Of a stretch of DNA of 64,000 nucleotides, positions 24,395 through 37,200 are shown in pieces. The stretch covers positions 246,705,741 to 246,769,740 of the forward strand of contig CM041465.1 in NCBI GenBank assembly GCA_023213395.1, written 5' to 3'. The notes below the pieces were generated by a model. The model worked only from the letters and a program-made list of their open reading frames with translations. It did no database searches and was not told where the DNA came from. Each line of letters starts with the position of its first letter. Position 1 is the first letter of the stretch. The stretch comes from Cycas panzhihuaensis. Taxonomy: Eukaryota; Cycadophyta. The position numbers and the translations under genes are program-made.

Positions 24395-27250
24395 TTAATG
24401 TTTACATCATTGATTTTAATGCCCATAAAAGATCTAAAATTGTCAAATTTGTTTTTAGCTAATGGTTTGGTAAAGATATCTACTAGTTGCTCTTTAGTCA
24501 GTTTGTATACAAGTTGGACCTCTTTATTCTATATTTGTTCTCGGGTGAAATGATGATGCATCTCGATATGTTTGGTGCGAACATGGAACACTAAATTGTT
24601 TGCAATATTTGAAGTACTTTGACAATATTTAAAGTACTTTGATTATCACAGTACAATGTAGTTGCCTCATTTTGATGAAGTTCCAAATCACCAAGGACTT
24701 GTCTCAATTAGATGGCTTCATAATTTGTTGCAACAACAACTTTGTATTTCGTTTCAATAAAAAACAATACAACATTAGGTTACTTTTTGTTATTCCAAGT
24801 GACAACAACAAAATTTAAACTAAAGCAATATTCTAAAGTGGACCTTTTGCTATTAACACATCCAACTCAATTAGAATTTGAATATCCTTCTAGTTAGAAA
24901 TTGTTGTTTTGGTTAAATTCGATCTATAATGTAATATTCCTTGCAAACATCTTAGGTTCCTTTTTGTAGCTTTCCAATGGCTTTGCTTTGGTTCTGCAAT
25001 GAACTTGCCATCTACATAATCTTTGTCGTCTAGAGCTATCAATTTCAAACTTGTCTCCATGAGAGTTGGTGTAGGTTTACAATTGTCCATTTTGAATTTT
25101 CTTAGAATTTTCCATGCATATTTAGCCTCTATGAAATGAAAAATTTTCTAAGCTTCTCTCACATATCCACTTTTGAAAAGTAGTGGAGTAATCAAAGATT
25201 TGTCATCTCAAATGTCTTCTTGAGATCATTCTTCAGGTTTTTAACCTTTGTGGTATTGTTACCTATAATCACAAGATCATTTACATACAACACTGCAAAA
25301 ATGATTGAATTTTTTTCAACCTTGACATACAGGTTTTGATTAATTGGTGATCTTTCAAACCCGTTATTCAGGAAGCAGTAATCAATTTTGTAGTACCAGG
25401 CCTTTGGAGTTTGCTTTAGGCCATACAAATCCTTCTTTAGGTGACATACCATATGTTCCTTGCTCTTTGCAATATATTTAAGTGGTTGTTCAATGTAGAC
25501 TTTCTCTTCAAGATCTCCATTAAGAAAGACACCTTTGACATCAAGTTGGTGTAATTGCCATTTCAATCGAGCAATTAATGCCAACATCAATTTAATCATC
25601 ACCATCTTGGCTACTTGAGTGGATGTCTTTTGGTAATTAATCTCTTTTGTCTGCTCGAACCTTTTAGCAATTGGTAGATCAACTAAGTCCCAAGTCTCAT
25701 TATATGCTCTACATTCCTCTTCAAGATCTCCATTAAGGAAGGCACTTTTGACATCAAGCTGGTGTAATTGCCATTTCAATTGAGCAACTAATGCCAACAT
25801 CAATTTAATCATCACCATCTTGGATACTTGAGTGGATGTCTTTTGGTAATTAATCTCTTTTGTCTACTTGAACCCTTTAACAATTGGTAGATCAACTAAG
25901 TCCCAAGTCTCATTATATGCTCCACAACACGGATTTCAACACCTATTGTCGTTCTCCACTTCTGTTTTTGGCTAGCCTCCTCAAAATTTGAAGGCTCTTT
26001 AGCATTTAGCACATCTTCCATCAAAGCAAAATTGACTATATTTGGTCTCATCCTTGATTTATATTTTCTTTTAGTCTTGGGCAATTGAGCTTCTACAATG
26101 GTCTTCAAGTACTATTTGGGGAGTTTCTTGGCAAATGAAGCGACTTTAAGATGAGCTTCAAGTTGTGACTTTTGAGTGTCTTCATGCTTCTCCTCCTCAC
26201 CTTCCTCTTCATCTTCTTGCTTTTGGCTCAATTTTAGGTTCAACAAATTATTGCCTTGAAGAATTATATTTTGGTTGTTATTCGATCTGTTTCCCTTTGT
26301 TTTGCCAAATCGATCTGAATCATGTTTTTCAACTTCTTCGAAGATGACGTCCTAAGTTATGTGTGCCTTTCTATTTGCCAACTCATAGGTCCAATACACT
26401 TTGCTTTCTTCATTGTATCCCACAAGGATGCACTTGGAACTTTTATCATCAAACTTAAGGTGCTTCTCCTTTGGAACATGCATGTATGTTGTGTTTCCAA
26501 AGGTTCTTATATGGCTCCCTATAGGTTCTCTTTTTGATCATGTTTCTTTAGGCATCATATTCCAAATAACTTCTATATCACTCTTGTTCGTTTAGTACAA
26601 TGTTGTACAAATGGCTTCAACCCAAAAATTTCTGAGAGATTCTTTGCTTTCATCATTGACTTGGTCTTGTCTTATTCATTTTCTCAGCTACATCGTTTTG
26701 CTATGGTGTGTACATTATCGTTAAGTGTTTCTTAATTCCATGGTCTGCCCCATTATTTGATCTAAGTATCATCACCCTTTGACCATTTTCATTTTCCACT
26801 TTTGCCTTAAACTCCTTGAAGATGTCAAATGCCTTACTTCTCTATAGGATACACCCAAACCTTCCTTGAAAAATCATCAATGAAGGTCAAGAAACATCTT
26901 GCACCTTTGAGTGAAATGGTTGGCACAGGACCGCAAATATTATCTTAGTGGATTAGGTTTAGCTTTTTGGTTGCTTTTTAAGCTTTGCCTTTTGGAAGTT
27001 TCTCTTTATGCACACGTTGAATCTGATGCATGGTTTCCCAAAATTTAAAACAAAAAATGGCATCTATGAACCTTAAATTTTTGGAAAGCAACATGCCCCA
27101 TTCTCTTATGCCACAATTGAATTTTACTTGACACATTAGCCTTTTGGTCTACAAATTTACCTTTGAGCCTATAAAGACCACCTTCCCTTACACTTTCTAC
27201 AACGATTTTCCTTTCATGCGGTGGCCTTCCCTTCTTTAAAGAGAACACTT
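24395..27250 (-). pseudogene. Copia-3 pol, broken and internally duplicated
   Basis: From high to low coordinates: LWHKRMGHVAFQKF (GAG-pre-integrase, about 27100), decayed integrase at 26165-26900, then RT. The long open segment 25192-25818 holds QLDVKGVFLNGDLEEKVYIE, LKKDLYGLKQTPKAWY and FAVLYVNDLVIIG. The YVDD box reads YVND, so a metal-binding Asp is lost. The stretch LVDLPIAKRFEQTKE joins two RT positions that are normally about 30 residues apart, a deletion present in both duplicated copies. The RNase H end, with HHHF and a DIFTKPLAKNKF-like end, is at about 24420-24600 in broken frames. Confidence 0.85.
25504..25925 (-). repeat. tandem duplication inside Copia-3 RT (233 bp period)
   Basis: The segment from CTCTTCAAGATCTCCATTAA at 25504 recurs from 25737 with few differences. 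In the open frame it produces two copies of MVMIKLMLAL, WQLHQLDVK and FLNGDLEE. Confidence 0.93.
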
Positions 27251-27367
27251 ATGTTGTTATCTTCAATTTGATTGATTGAAACAAGTTTTGGAATCTTTAT
27301 TCCAGTGGTGACCAATAACATAGTTAAATACACTACGATCACAAAAGTTCTAACTAATGCACTACAT

Positions 27368-27735
27368 GTTTGCTTAGGCCCTATTTTATTAGTTTGAACC
27401 TATTGCTATAATAGCTTGAGCTATTGATTAGGTGAGCTAGTGGGCTTGTTGGCCTTTATGCAGTTTGTATGTGTTTTTGAATCCGTCATAAATTGCTTGC
27501 CTATTGTATTGATGAGGTTGGGCCAACACATCACATCATTGATGCATGACAAGTTTGCTTAGGCCCTATTTTATTAGTTTGAACTTATTGCTATAGTAAC
27601 TTGAGTTGTTGATCGGGTAAGTTAGTGGGCTTGTCAACCTTTATGCTGTTTGTATGTGTTTTTGAATCCATCATAAATTACTTGCCTATCGTATTGATGA
27701 GGTGGGGCCAATACATCACATCATTGATGTGGGTA
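27368..27735. repeat. tandem duplication inside Copia-3 (185 bp period)
   Basis: GTTTGCTTAGGCCCTATTTT at 27368 recurs at 27553, and both copies run to ACATCACATCATTGATG. It lies between the protease remnant and the GAG-pre-integrase, where no copia domain is expected. Confidence 0.93.
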
Positions 27736-27739
27736 ATCC

Positions 27740-28085
27740 TCTCCATCAGGGGTGATTAATAGAACTTTCCCTACTCCTTCAACATTTAACAATTTGTTGT
27801 CTCTCAAGGTCATTGTATACCCAATTACTTCCCACATGTCTAAACTAGTCAAATCTATTGGTTGTGTGCTTTGAAGCTGTTGAGCCTATGTACCAAACAT
27901 CATTTGATTTGGATTTTGCCTGTGAAATTGCCATGTTCTATTGATTACATTGGTTATGTTGATTGGTTTTTTATTGATCAGCCTACAACAAGTTACAATT
28001 CTTCTTAGAATGTCCCAATTTGTTGCAGTGAAAACATATCTTCTAACATAGTTTGTTTGTGCAAGGATTAAACACATTTTCATCC
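27740..28085 (-). pseudogene. Copia-3 Gag zinc knuckle and protease remnant
   Basis: On the minus strand CFHCNKLGHSKKNC (C-x2-C-x4-H-x4-C, about 28010-28050) is intact. WYIGSTASKH follows at about 27890-27920, where the protease should have WxxDSGAS; its Asp is replaced by Gly. Gag sequence upstream of the knuckle is absent. Confidence 0.75.
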
Positions 28086-28139
28086 ATTTTAATGTGAAAA
28101 ATTTTAAAAAATTATACACATGAAGACACAAAAACAAGC

Positions 28140-29580
28140 TCTAAATAGCCTTAATACAACACACTTTATTTGGTTGATTTTTATATTTTAGGAGCTCTCA
28201 TTCACTTCTTAAAGTGCTGAGAAAACAAAATATTATGCAGTCACCACATCGGGAGATAGAAAATCACCATGCAACCTGGCTCAATTGAAAGAACATGTAA
28301 AAATGCTATACAAATGTGCTTTTAAATTTTGCATCAAACTTCTCAATAACCCAAAAATTCCTTAGCCACCCTGTGTAAGCCTTATGACGGAGGCCTCACT
28401 CAACAAAGGTACTTTTGGGTGGACTTCGAACACCAATTAAATTTTTTTTAATGTAAGGTAATTACAAAGACAATTAAAATTTAATCCTAAGTCTTAATTT
28501 TGAATATCCCACCAAATTGCTACACCTTTGTCTATATCTCTGACTAATTTCGTTTTTTTCTATCATTTTGGTGATTCGATTTACTGCTTATCGATTCGGT
28601 TTGTGTAGTCCGGTTGTGCATGACGTCTCTTCGTCTCCTTTTGTTCGAATGGCATTTGGCTTTCATTTGGCGTACAATGGCGTCTCACCGTTCATTGTTT
28701 GTTGAATAGCACCACAACAATGTGTGATTTGGACTATTCTGTAAGTTATATCTTGGGGTTTCCGCTTTTGTGCGAGCCTGGCAGTTCCGTGTTCACTGGC
28801 TCGTCGTTTGGCGAAATCTTGCGTTAACGTTCATCTTCGTTCGTGCATTGTTTTGAGCGTTTTTGACTCTATTCTCTGTGCATATTCGTACTTGTAGACC
28901 TATCATGCTCTGGCATCTTTTTCGTGATACAAGGCTTGACTCACACCACCTGAAGCTAAGAACATCGAATGATATTGCCCAGATACAAAGCAAATGGGCT
29001 CCAACAGTTGTTGTCTCCCTTATTATTCCTGTAGTTGCTGAAGAAATGAAAGTACAAAGTCTTGATGGAGCTTGAAGCTGATCCGAAGCTTGTTTATCAT
29101 TGTGGGTTATCTCCTCGCCGTGTCTATGATTGATGTCTTGTTCGGCTGTGGTGATCTTATTCTTCTCGCCAGCTTCGTGTTGAAAGTCCTGCGGCCTGTG
29201 CTTTCGTGTATCCGATTACTTTGGTAACCTGACCACGCTAGGTGAATACAGTCTGAGACACCTATACCTAAGTATTGTTGGGTCTTAAACTGTTTGTTCA
29301 AGTAATTTATAAATGTGGATTAAACTCTTCACCGACAGTTGGAAACTGTCATCTGATAACTATTAGACCAACATCTCTTCCTCCATATCGTATGTAAGAA
29401 GTTACAGCAAAAGAAAAACAATGAAAGAGAAGCAAAGAAATCTCCACAAGTCATCAAGGCCAGAATCCCTGGGTCTAATGAATATCCAACAAAGAAAACT
29501 TAGATCATATGGGTAGCTTATTGAATCAAGATCCCACAATGTTGCAAGCCAAAACCAAAATCCTTCAATCGGTACAGTTC
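28140..29580 (-). other. Copia-3 leader region with a less AT-rich segment of unknown origin
   Basis: No copia Gag core is found here. The part at about 28550-29345 has more CG dinucleotides and is less AT-rich than its surroundings. Open frames at 28863-29075 (+) and 29107-29301 (-) match no family I know. A short palindrome GACAGTT-G-GAAACTGTC lies at about 29333-29350. Confidence 0.4.
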
Positions 29581-29583
29581 ATT

Positions 29584-29865
29584 AGAAAATGGCTTTAAAG
29601 AGTTTGCTCTCAAAATAACAAGTTGTCTCTTACAAGGCTATTAATGCCTATTTATTCATTTCTCTCTCTTTTTCTGGAAGAGCAATTTGTTCAATATGCA
29701 GCTCTAGTCAAGACACTGACCAGAAAATGGCCTTAAAGAGTTTGCTCTCAAAATAACAAGTTGTCTTTTACAAGGCTATTAATGTCTATTTATTCATTTC
29801 TCTCTTTCTCTTTTTCTGGAAGAGCAATTTGTTCAATATGCAGCTCTAGACAAGACACTAACCAG
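29584..29865. repeat. tandem duplication in Copia-3 leader (138 bp period)
   Basis: AGAAAATGGCTTTAAAGAGT at 29584 recurs at 29722 with a few changes. Both copies include TTTATTCATTTCTCTCT and GCAATTTGTTCAATATGCAG. Confidence 0.93.
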
Positions 29866-30110
29866 GAATGTATTAACTTCAAATCAACATTGAAGCTTCC
29901 AAGTAACTTGTAAACAATCATCGATGTGTACACTTGTCCTTTCAATAACATTTCAGCATTCTACAAGGGACTTGATATTTTTTTCACTATTTCAATTGAA
30001 TCTTCATAGCATACTTGGTGTTTAAACACAATTGAAATCACCTACAAAACCTTGCTTGGCTCTTGAATTCACAAGTTGAAAAATTAATTGACAACTTGCA
30101 AAGTAACACT

Positions 30111-30122
30111 GCTCTGATACCA
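30111..30122 (-). other. primer-binding site of Copia-3
   Basis: On the minus strand TGGTATCAGAGC is an exact match to the plant initiator tRNA-Met primer consensus, two bases inside the LTR. Confidence 0.9.
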
Positions 30123-30124
30123 AA

Positions 30125-30407
30125 TGAAATTTGATACAAGATTGAATGGAACCAAATAAGAGATAGCAACACAGGTTTCAGGTAGAATTAGTCTATTACA
30201 ATCAAGAATGACTCTCTATCAAACAATTGCAATCTTCTACACCTACAAGCAAGATCGATAACAGTCCAAACACAATCTGTACTGGCCTTATCATGTGTCA
30301 CAAATCCATTAAGGACTTTTTGTAACTCTTGACATGTGTCATCAAGTTAATGATGACTTAATGACTCACCAACCCATAATTTGACTTATGTAAACATTAA
30401 TTCTTAA
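30125..30407 (-). repeat. 5' LTR of Copia-3
   Basis: Aligns with 24098-24387 from TGAAATTTGATACA through CATTAATTCTTA. The terminal few bases are altered, so the outer end is uncertain by several bases. Confidence 0.82.
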
Positions 30408-31093
30408 TCAACTTGTTCCTATAATCCTAGGACTTTTCTTTCAAGGTCTATTAAAGAATATGTGAGTGTCTTTCTTGTTTCTCTAGGCAACTTCCTTCAT
30501 CTTGGTTCTTCACCTAAGATCTTTGAACCTCAATCTCAACCCCTCAATTGTAGCATTCTTGTTATTGGGTATAATAACTAGAGATTTGTTAGGCAATTGT
30601 TTTACTGTGGAACTGTGATTAACCCACATGGGATTACTGCATTGTCAATATTGAACATTGGAATATAGGCATTGCTTTGAAACCTTTTTGTTGCCAAGGT
30701 GACTTTTGATTGTGGAAAGCGACTTGTTGGGCTTTTGAGTATGTTTTCGCAATAGGGTTGTCTATTCTCAATCCTTGCTTTCTTGATTTCAACAATTGGT
30801 ATTTCCAAATAAATTACAGGATTCTTTGCATTCTTGTATTTTCATTACTTCACTAATTTTCTTGGAGTTAGTGTTGTTTCCTATAGAATATATACGAAGG
30901 ATTTTTCTTAAAATTTTTTAAAGTCATTGCGAATTTTTCAAGTTCATTCATTTACATGGGTCATCTTCTTATTATTTTCATTCAAAATTATTTTCATCTG
31001 CAACAGTTTGTTCTAATATAGTGCTGCCAGATGGAAAAAATTATAGCAATTGTTAATGGGCTTGACACTTCTTAATGTCTGTATTGTCATTAG
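30408..31093. other. DNA upstream of the first recognised host exon
   Basis: This is probably intron or 5' flank of the SAP-CCCH gene. A minus-strand frame at 30602-30808 matches nothing I know. The stretch ATGGAAAAAATTATAGCA near 31033 would read EKIIAIVNG, which is compatible with what precedes the SAP domain in the family. However, a stop follows and the remaining gap of about 43 bases is too short for a plant intron, so I did not call an exon. Confidence 0.4.
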
Positions 31094-31208
31094 GAGGCAA
31101 GCTAGATAAATTGAAGGTGGATCAGTGCAAGGTGTACCTAAGGAAGTATGGATTGAGATTAACAGGAAAGAAGGCAGTTCTTATTGAACGAATTCGGGAG
31201 CACCTCGA
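31094..31208 (+). CDS. host gene exon 1 of those seen: SAP domain
   Basis: Preceded by TTGTCATTAG and followed by GTATGT. Reads GKLDKLKVDQCKVYLRKYGL then RLTGKKAVLIERIREHLE. The Leu, Gly and Lys positions of the SAP helix-turn-helix are all present. The exact acceptor could be 3 bases further right (another AG). Confidence 0.9.
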
Positions 31209-34200
31209 GTATGTTATCAAGAAGAATATATCCTTATGAAAATAGCTTGTAAATTGTGTAAAGTGCTAAGCCTTTACCGTTTGTTGTTTTGTGTAGATAT
31301 ATTTTTTTCCTTTTTCAATTGAGTAAATGTAGGTGCATTGTATGTTTTCCCAAGGATAATACCCTATCCAAAATAGCTTATTGTTTGCTTTATGGTAAAC
31401 ATGGGGAAATATTGAATTTGTTTTCAGAACTTATACTTTCTTGGAATGTTATGACCATGTTCACAGGCATTTGGTTTATTTTGCATGCAATTTTATATAC
31501 TACTGTACTTTAATCTGATTTACAGTAGTTTGATGGTTTGACTTTGAATACAGAATAAAGGATGGTAGTGGTGAGAGAAAATACCCGAAATCAAGTTTTA
31601 TTCTTAATTGTCAAGGTGGGGACAAGATTTGAGTGTGGCATTTTGATGTGCGTTTAATGCATGTGCAAATATATTGCAAGATGCACGCTAAAGCAGAAGT
31701 TTTAGCTATGCTATATGTGCATCAGTTTTATAGACTGCTGGACAAGGTTCTATGATATAAGGTTGTCCCTATATAGTGCTGTGTATCTTATAAGATTTTG
31801 TTATCATACTTTGGACTGTCATGAGATTCATATTGCTATTGCTTATTGTTTTTTATTTTGTAGGTGATGCATGCACTGGAGATATTGTTATGTTTGAGCA
31901 GAATGTTTATGATATGTGAGTGAATGGTTTGCACTTAAGAATGTTTTGCTGTCAGTTGGTGTGCTACTTATCTTCTGTTAAAATGATGTCAGAATCTTTG
32001 ATTTTGTAGGTATAGCATTGTTTCAAGGAGTGCCACAGGTCCTTCAATTGGCACTCGGGTGGTTGTCGGTCGAATTGTGAAGGAGAGCTATGGGGCAGCC
32101 AAGCAACAGCATACTTTCACGGTAAGAGCAAAGAAGGTGTTCTAAGTGAAAATTTGAGTATGCTGTGCCTTTCGAGTATCCTTGTGGCTTTGCTTATTTT
32201 TTTTATTGTTTTGCTTTTGTATTATTGTGAACGGTCCAATTTGACTGCCTTTATTATAAATTCAAATACTGTCTCCATCATTCAGTCTCTGCAAAATCTG
32301 CTTTTGTGTACTACTCCAATTTGACTTCAAATTTTTTGAAAAATTGAATTGGCTTCATGATTCTTTCTTTGTGAATGTAAGGATTGAGGAAGTATGTATT
32401 GTCAATTGTCTTGAAGATTGAAGTCCTATGGAGCACAGGTGTGAAGCCATTGCTCCCATTACACCCCCTTCTCATCAAAGGTCGAAACCTTTATCGACTA
32501 AACACAGTCCGTCAGGTGCATCTGTTTCCTTGCATTTATTGGTTGCAGACTGTACTTATCTGAGGTGATTGCTATTTTCTTCCACGGATGATTGACATTT
32601 GTTTTATTGTAGCCTTGGTCAAATGAGGATGAAAGGAGGAAAGTGCTACAAGAAAAGCATTCTAGAGGATACCTTGCTCGTTGCACACGAGATACCAGAG
32701 TCAGAAATAAGGATCTTGGCAGGTGAGGTTTATTTTTTATTGCTCATTTTTGTTGTTGATGAATTGTTTGGTGATAAGATATTTAGGGCTATGTTATATT
32801 TGCAGTTTTTCTAATGCTTTGGAACCTTCACCCGGGATTCTAAAGAGTTGGGGCAGAAGTCCAATTTAGATTAAAATAACTTGAATTTTGTAACTATTCC
32901 CAACTGCTTATAGCATCGTTCCGAAGAAATTCATTGCCAAATTATTAAATTCACTACAGTGAATGTATTAAATATGTGGAGGTCCAATGTCTCCAAAGAA
33001 AATGTGACATTTTGAGTAGCCGATAATGGTCCTTTCTTTGGACTTTCTAGTACTAGGCTCCAGAAAATATTATATACTCCTGTTTTCTTGGCCTGTGTGA
33101 AAAGGTGAGTGGCAGCAAACAAATGGTGGATGGAAACCAATTTAAGTAATTATAATCTTTATTGAGATCACAAGATCTGATTGCTGATTTTACTCAAATT
33201 TATCTGGATCTGAACCTCCAAAAGAACAAAGTATTCTTCTCAACTCTTTTGATGAAATTGATTCAAAGTTGGAATGTATTGTGTTTGAGCTCATCCCATA
33301 ATGATACCACCTAATGCATCATCAAAAGTAACAGCAGATTTTATTGGAAAGATAAATGGACAGTAACTAAAAATCTGAAGCAATGACATGTTTAGCTAAA
33401 AATCTGAGGTAACGTGTTCTATTTACAAAGATTAATCTTAATAATCCTGAAATATCCCAAACAATGATGCAACAAATAATTGAAGAGTGTGCTTACACAT
33501 TTCTGCCAAATTCCCAGTTCCTTGAAAATGACATTGGAATGACAGCTGGACTGTCATAAATTCCAAAAACAGGGAGCACAAATTTCATTATCTTAAAAGA
33601 CTTAAAATGACCAGCGATTGAAAGTTGGCAGTCAAACATATTGTAATATAATCAAAACAAAATGAGGTGATGTAATATATAAAATGATATATAATATCAC
33701 ATTATATTATATACTCGGAAATAATAATCGTGGCAATTATTTGCCCCAGGCATGTATTAGTGTGTAATAGTAGTGAATGTTTAACACATGGTGGTAGGAG
33801 AGGGTGAGAATAACTCCTGAATTTCAATATTGACTATTGATGTGTGAATATTTTTGAAGCCATAGTTTAATTTAAATCCAAAATTAATTATGTTCTCCAC
33901 CCAAATATTGAATGATTGAAGTTTCAATGGTTATATGTTGAGCTCCTTCTTGTCACCCTCCTCAATGGAAGCAATAGAATAACAGCCCTTTTTGAGTCAA
34001 GGAGACCTCCAAAATGTTGTTAAGGTAGTTATCGCAAGTATAAAACCAAAACTAAGATGATTTTCCTTGAGTACAAAATAGGTATTTATAGTCACCTAGC
34101 TCAATCCTATCTTTTCCCTCCAAAATACCAACTTTCTAATTGAATATTAATTATTCCAATTCCTTTATAATATAACAAGCTCTCTCCACTGAGAAGATGT

Positions 34201-37200
34201 GTTTTGCCCTCAAAGCACTAAGATACTAGGTTTTGATGATGCCAACTTTTATCTTGCTAGGTAGCATTCTCTCCTCCCATGTTTTCCCATTGTACCGGAC
34301 ATTTCTTTGATTTTTCCTTGTTTGCAATTGTTTGGCCCTAGTATCAAGAATGCTTTCTGGTTGTAGTATTAGCGATCCTTCGTCATTGAGTTTTGGTAGA
34401 GTTATATGTAGTTTGATAATATTTTTTATCTTAAATTGATTTTGGTGAAGAGTTGTGCTTTGTGTAACAGCCAAGAGGTCATCAATCTATAGCATTAAGT
34501 AACAATTCTTTTGATTGTAGCCTCATGGGGTTGGGTGGATTGGTAAGATGTGGCGTTTACTAAGGAGATACCCAGGTTCAAAACCCATGAGAGCAAGTCA
34601 CTTCGCAGGGAAGTAGTCTGATCAACGTCTGCTATTACAAAGATAGTAGTCCGACCAAAGTCCGTTGAGTGTGCGCTAACTGTACAATGGTGGCATGAAC
34701 TCCAAGTGTGGCTAGTACAAAGGCAATATGAAAACCTAGATCCCGGGGGTCCTCTTTCCTTCGGAACATTGTACCAAGGGTGGCTACTAGATATCAAAAA
34801 AAAAAAACAAAAAAAAAACAAAGACAATTCTTTTGATTGTTACCTTAATGGCCACATCTAGTAGGAGCCATCCTTTTGGGCACTAATATCACTGAAGTAG
34901 TGAAAGGACTTTGGTTTGGAACAACTGCACTTTGATCTAATATGTAGATGCCTATAGGGTCAAAACATTATGGATGATGTGCCTAGTCTCAATGACATGT
35001 TTCATCCCTTGATTTGGTGGGAGTTCCCTGTTAAACTTCATGGAGAGCATTCAACCTCAACAACAATGAACAAGATCAATGAACAAAATGGAAATTGTAT
35101 TAACTCATATCAAAGATAACAACAACATACTATCACACCACGGTCTCAACAAGAGATTCCATGATGACTTCATGTGCCTACTCTACCTCACTCACCTATT
35201 TATACATCATAGGTGGGAATATGAAGGTGAGGTGAGTTACATGTGGGACATAAGACCTTTAATTTACCCAATGACTTTTCACCTTCTAATTGACCAGTGA
35301 CCTTTCAACTTCTTACATAACAATATTATAATATGAGACCCTTGAACTTTAACATAATACTTAGGACTATAACACTATTGATCTTAAGACACAACTTACA
35401 TCTCAATACATTAAACATTATCTTCTAACATCTCCCCTTAATGTTTAGTGTTAGGACTACAACAAATTGAATACCAAAGACATCATGACACCTAGTACGA
35501 CGAATTGATTGACACAAGACAGGACATGAAATATTTGAATTTGCAGTGTCTCAGTCTGGGAATCTTCCCGAAGAAGATGTCATAAGCTCGATGTGTAATG
35601 CAATAAAGCATTTTTACCCTGTGTGTCACAATTGTTCCATCATCTCGTGTTTTTTGCTTGATGACTATTACAATATCTGTGTGTCTTGATTGTAAGTGTG
35701 ATCTCTTTTGATTATTGTCTCTAGGATCAAATGTGACAACATATGGTTTGGATTTTAAGATTTCTATGAAACAACATTTATTTGTTTCTAAGGCAACAAG
35801 TATGATCAATTTCTCAAGCCAACAAACACTCTCTTGAAAGAAAAGGAGGAACAATGATTTTTTTCTTAGCTCCACAAGTGCAGGTGCTTGTCCTGATTCA
35901 ACAAAATACTTTGTTTTATTTTCATCATCCAAGGACGTGTCAAATATGATGAAAATTTCTGTCACAATCACATGTGCACGCTTTCCAACTATGTTTACAT
36001 AAAGATAGTATATCACCTCAACATGATTGATTTTCAAGCCTAAGTAACTTGCCCAAAATATACAACAATATTGGTGGACAAGATTTTTACCAAATAACAT
36101 TCCAACTATATCCTTCCTTTCTTTGAAGGAATCTTTCAGTGCCATTGCAAGATATGTTAACACAATTTGAATTCTTTGAAGGATAAGAACAGAAAATGCT
36201 ATCATATTGAATGTGACCGAATAGAGTTTTGTGCACATGCATACAATTGTGTGACCTGATAACATTTGGAAATAGACAATCAATCTATCAACAAAAATAA
36301 CTGTAATGTTCCCTAAACCTTTTATTAAGATAGCTGTGTCACCATAATGTACCACCTGTAACAGATGCTTCCTAAAATCATTTTTAGGTTTTTTAACCTC
36401 CACCCTTTTAGCAATTTGCAATGCAGTCTTCCCTTTCAACGCTGTGAGGCTCAAAGTGTTTGGTGAGATAATATTTTTCTCAATCATCAAATCATCATTT
36501 TTATCTTCTTCTTTAGATTTTAAATAGTGATTTCGGACCCATTTGTTATCTTAATACTTAGTTTATTTACAAGAATGTGCAGCAAGGGTTCACAATCATT
36601 ATGTTTACTTATTTCCTCAACAATAGAGGACTTATTTTGAGAGAACTTTATTTAAGGTTCGCACATCTTTTCAACTTCTTTAAGAACATCAGATGAGTCT
36701 ATGAGAATTTTATCCTTACCAGAATTAATTTGATTATTTGCATTCCCCCTTTTTGCTTTCCTTTTCAGTTTCTTTATCTGGTTTTTGGTCAGGCTATTGC
36801 ACATGGCTTGTGTTTTAAGAGTAATCTTCTTTCCTACTTCATCCTTGTTACCTGCATCACAAAATTTGTTTGCCCTTTTGATAGTCTCCTGCACTTCTTT
36901 AGGGCTTTTCTCATGCACTTTCTTCAACAAGTTCCAGGCCTCTTTAGCTGAGCCAATATTTTGAAGTGTATGAATAAGGAATTGGTAAGGAAAAGGAAGG
37001 TTTTCTTTGTTAAAAGTTGCAAGCATCACATCAATTGCTACTCTGTTCTTCTTCTTGAAGTTTTCTTCTCCTTCTTTTTTAATTAATGCACTACCATTAA
37101 GAATAATTTTCTATAATCTTTTACACTTGAATATACATTCCATTTTGATTGCCCAAAAACGAAATTTTGTTTCTATGTATTTAGGTAAGGAAAAAGGTTC

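Larger units (their letters stand above)
24098..30407 (-). mobile_element. Copia-3: decayed Ty1/copia retrotransposon with internal duplications
   Basis: LTRs lie at 24098-24387 and 30125-about 30407. On the minus strand a perfect TGGTATCAGAGC primer site sits two bases inside the upstream LTR, and the internal region then reads zinc knuckle, GAG-pre-integrase, integrase, RT, RNase H. Most of gag is missing. Three tandem duplications (25504-25925, 27368-27735, 29584-29865) expand it. The base next to the left LTR is GTAAT; no convincing duplicate is seen on the right, where the LTR end is blurred. Confidence 0.88.

Noticed and set aside
31033-31060. possible small exon reading EKIIAIVNG before the SAP exon
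   Set aside because: It would fit the family, but a stop follows and the gap to the next exon is about 43 bases, too short for a plant intron.
34495-34827. 110-codon open frame on - over the SINE
   Set aside because: It is the reverse strand of a SINE with exact target duplication and A-tail; the start is in the poly(T) complement of the tail.
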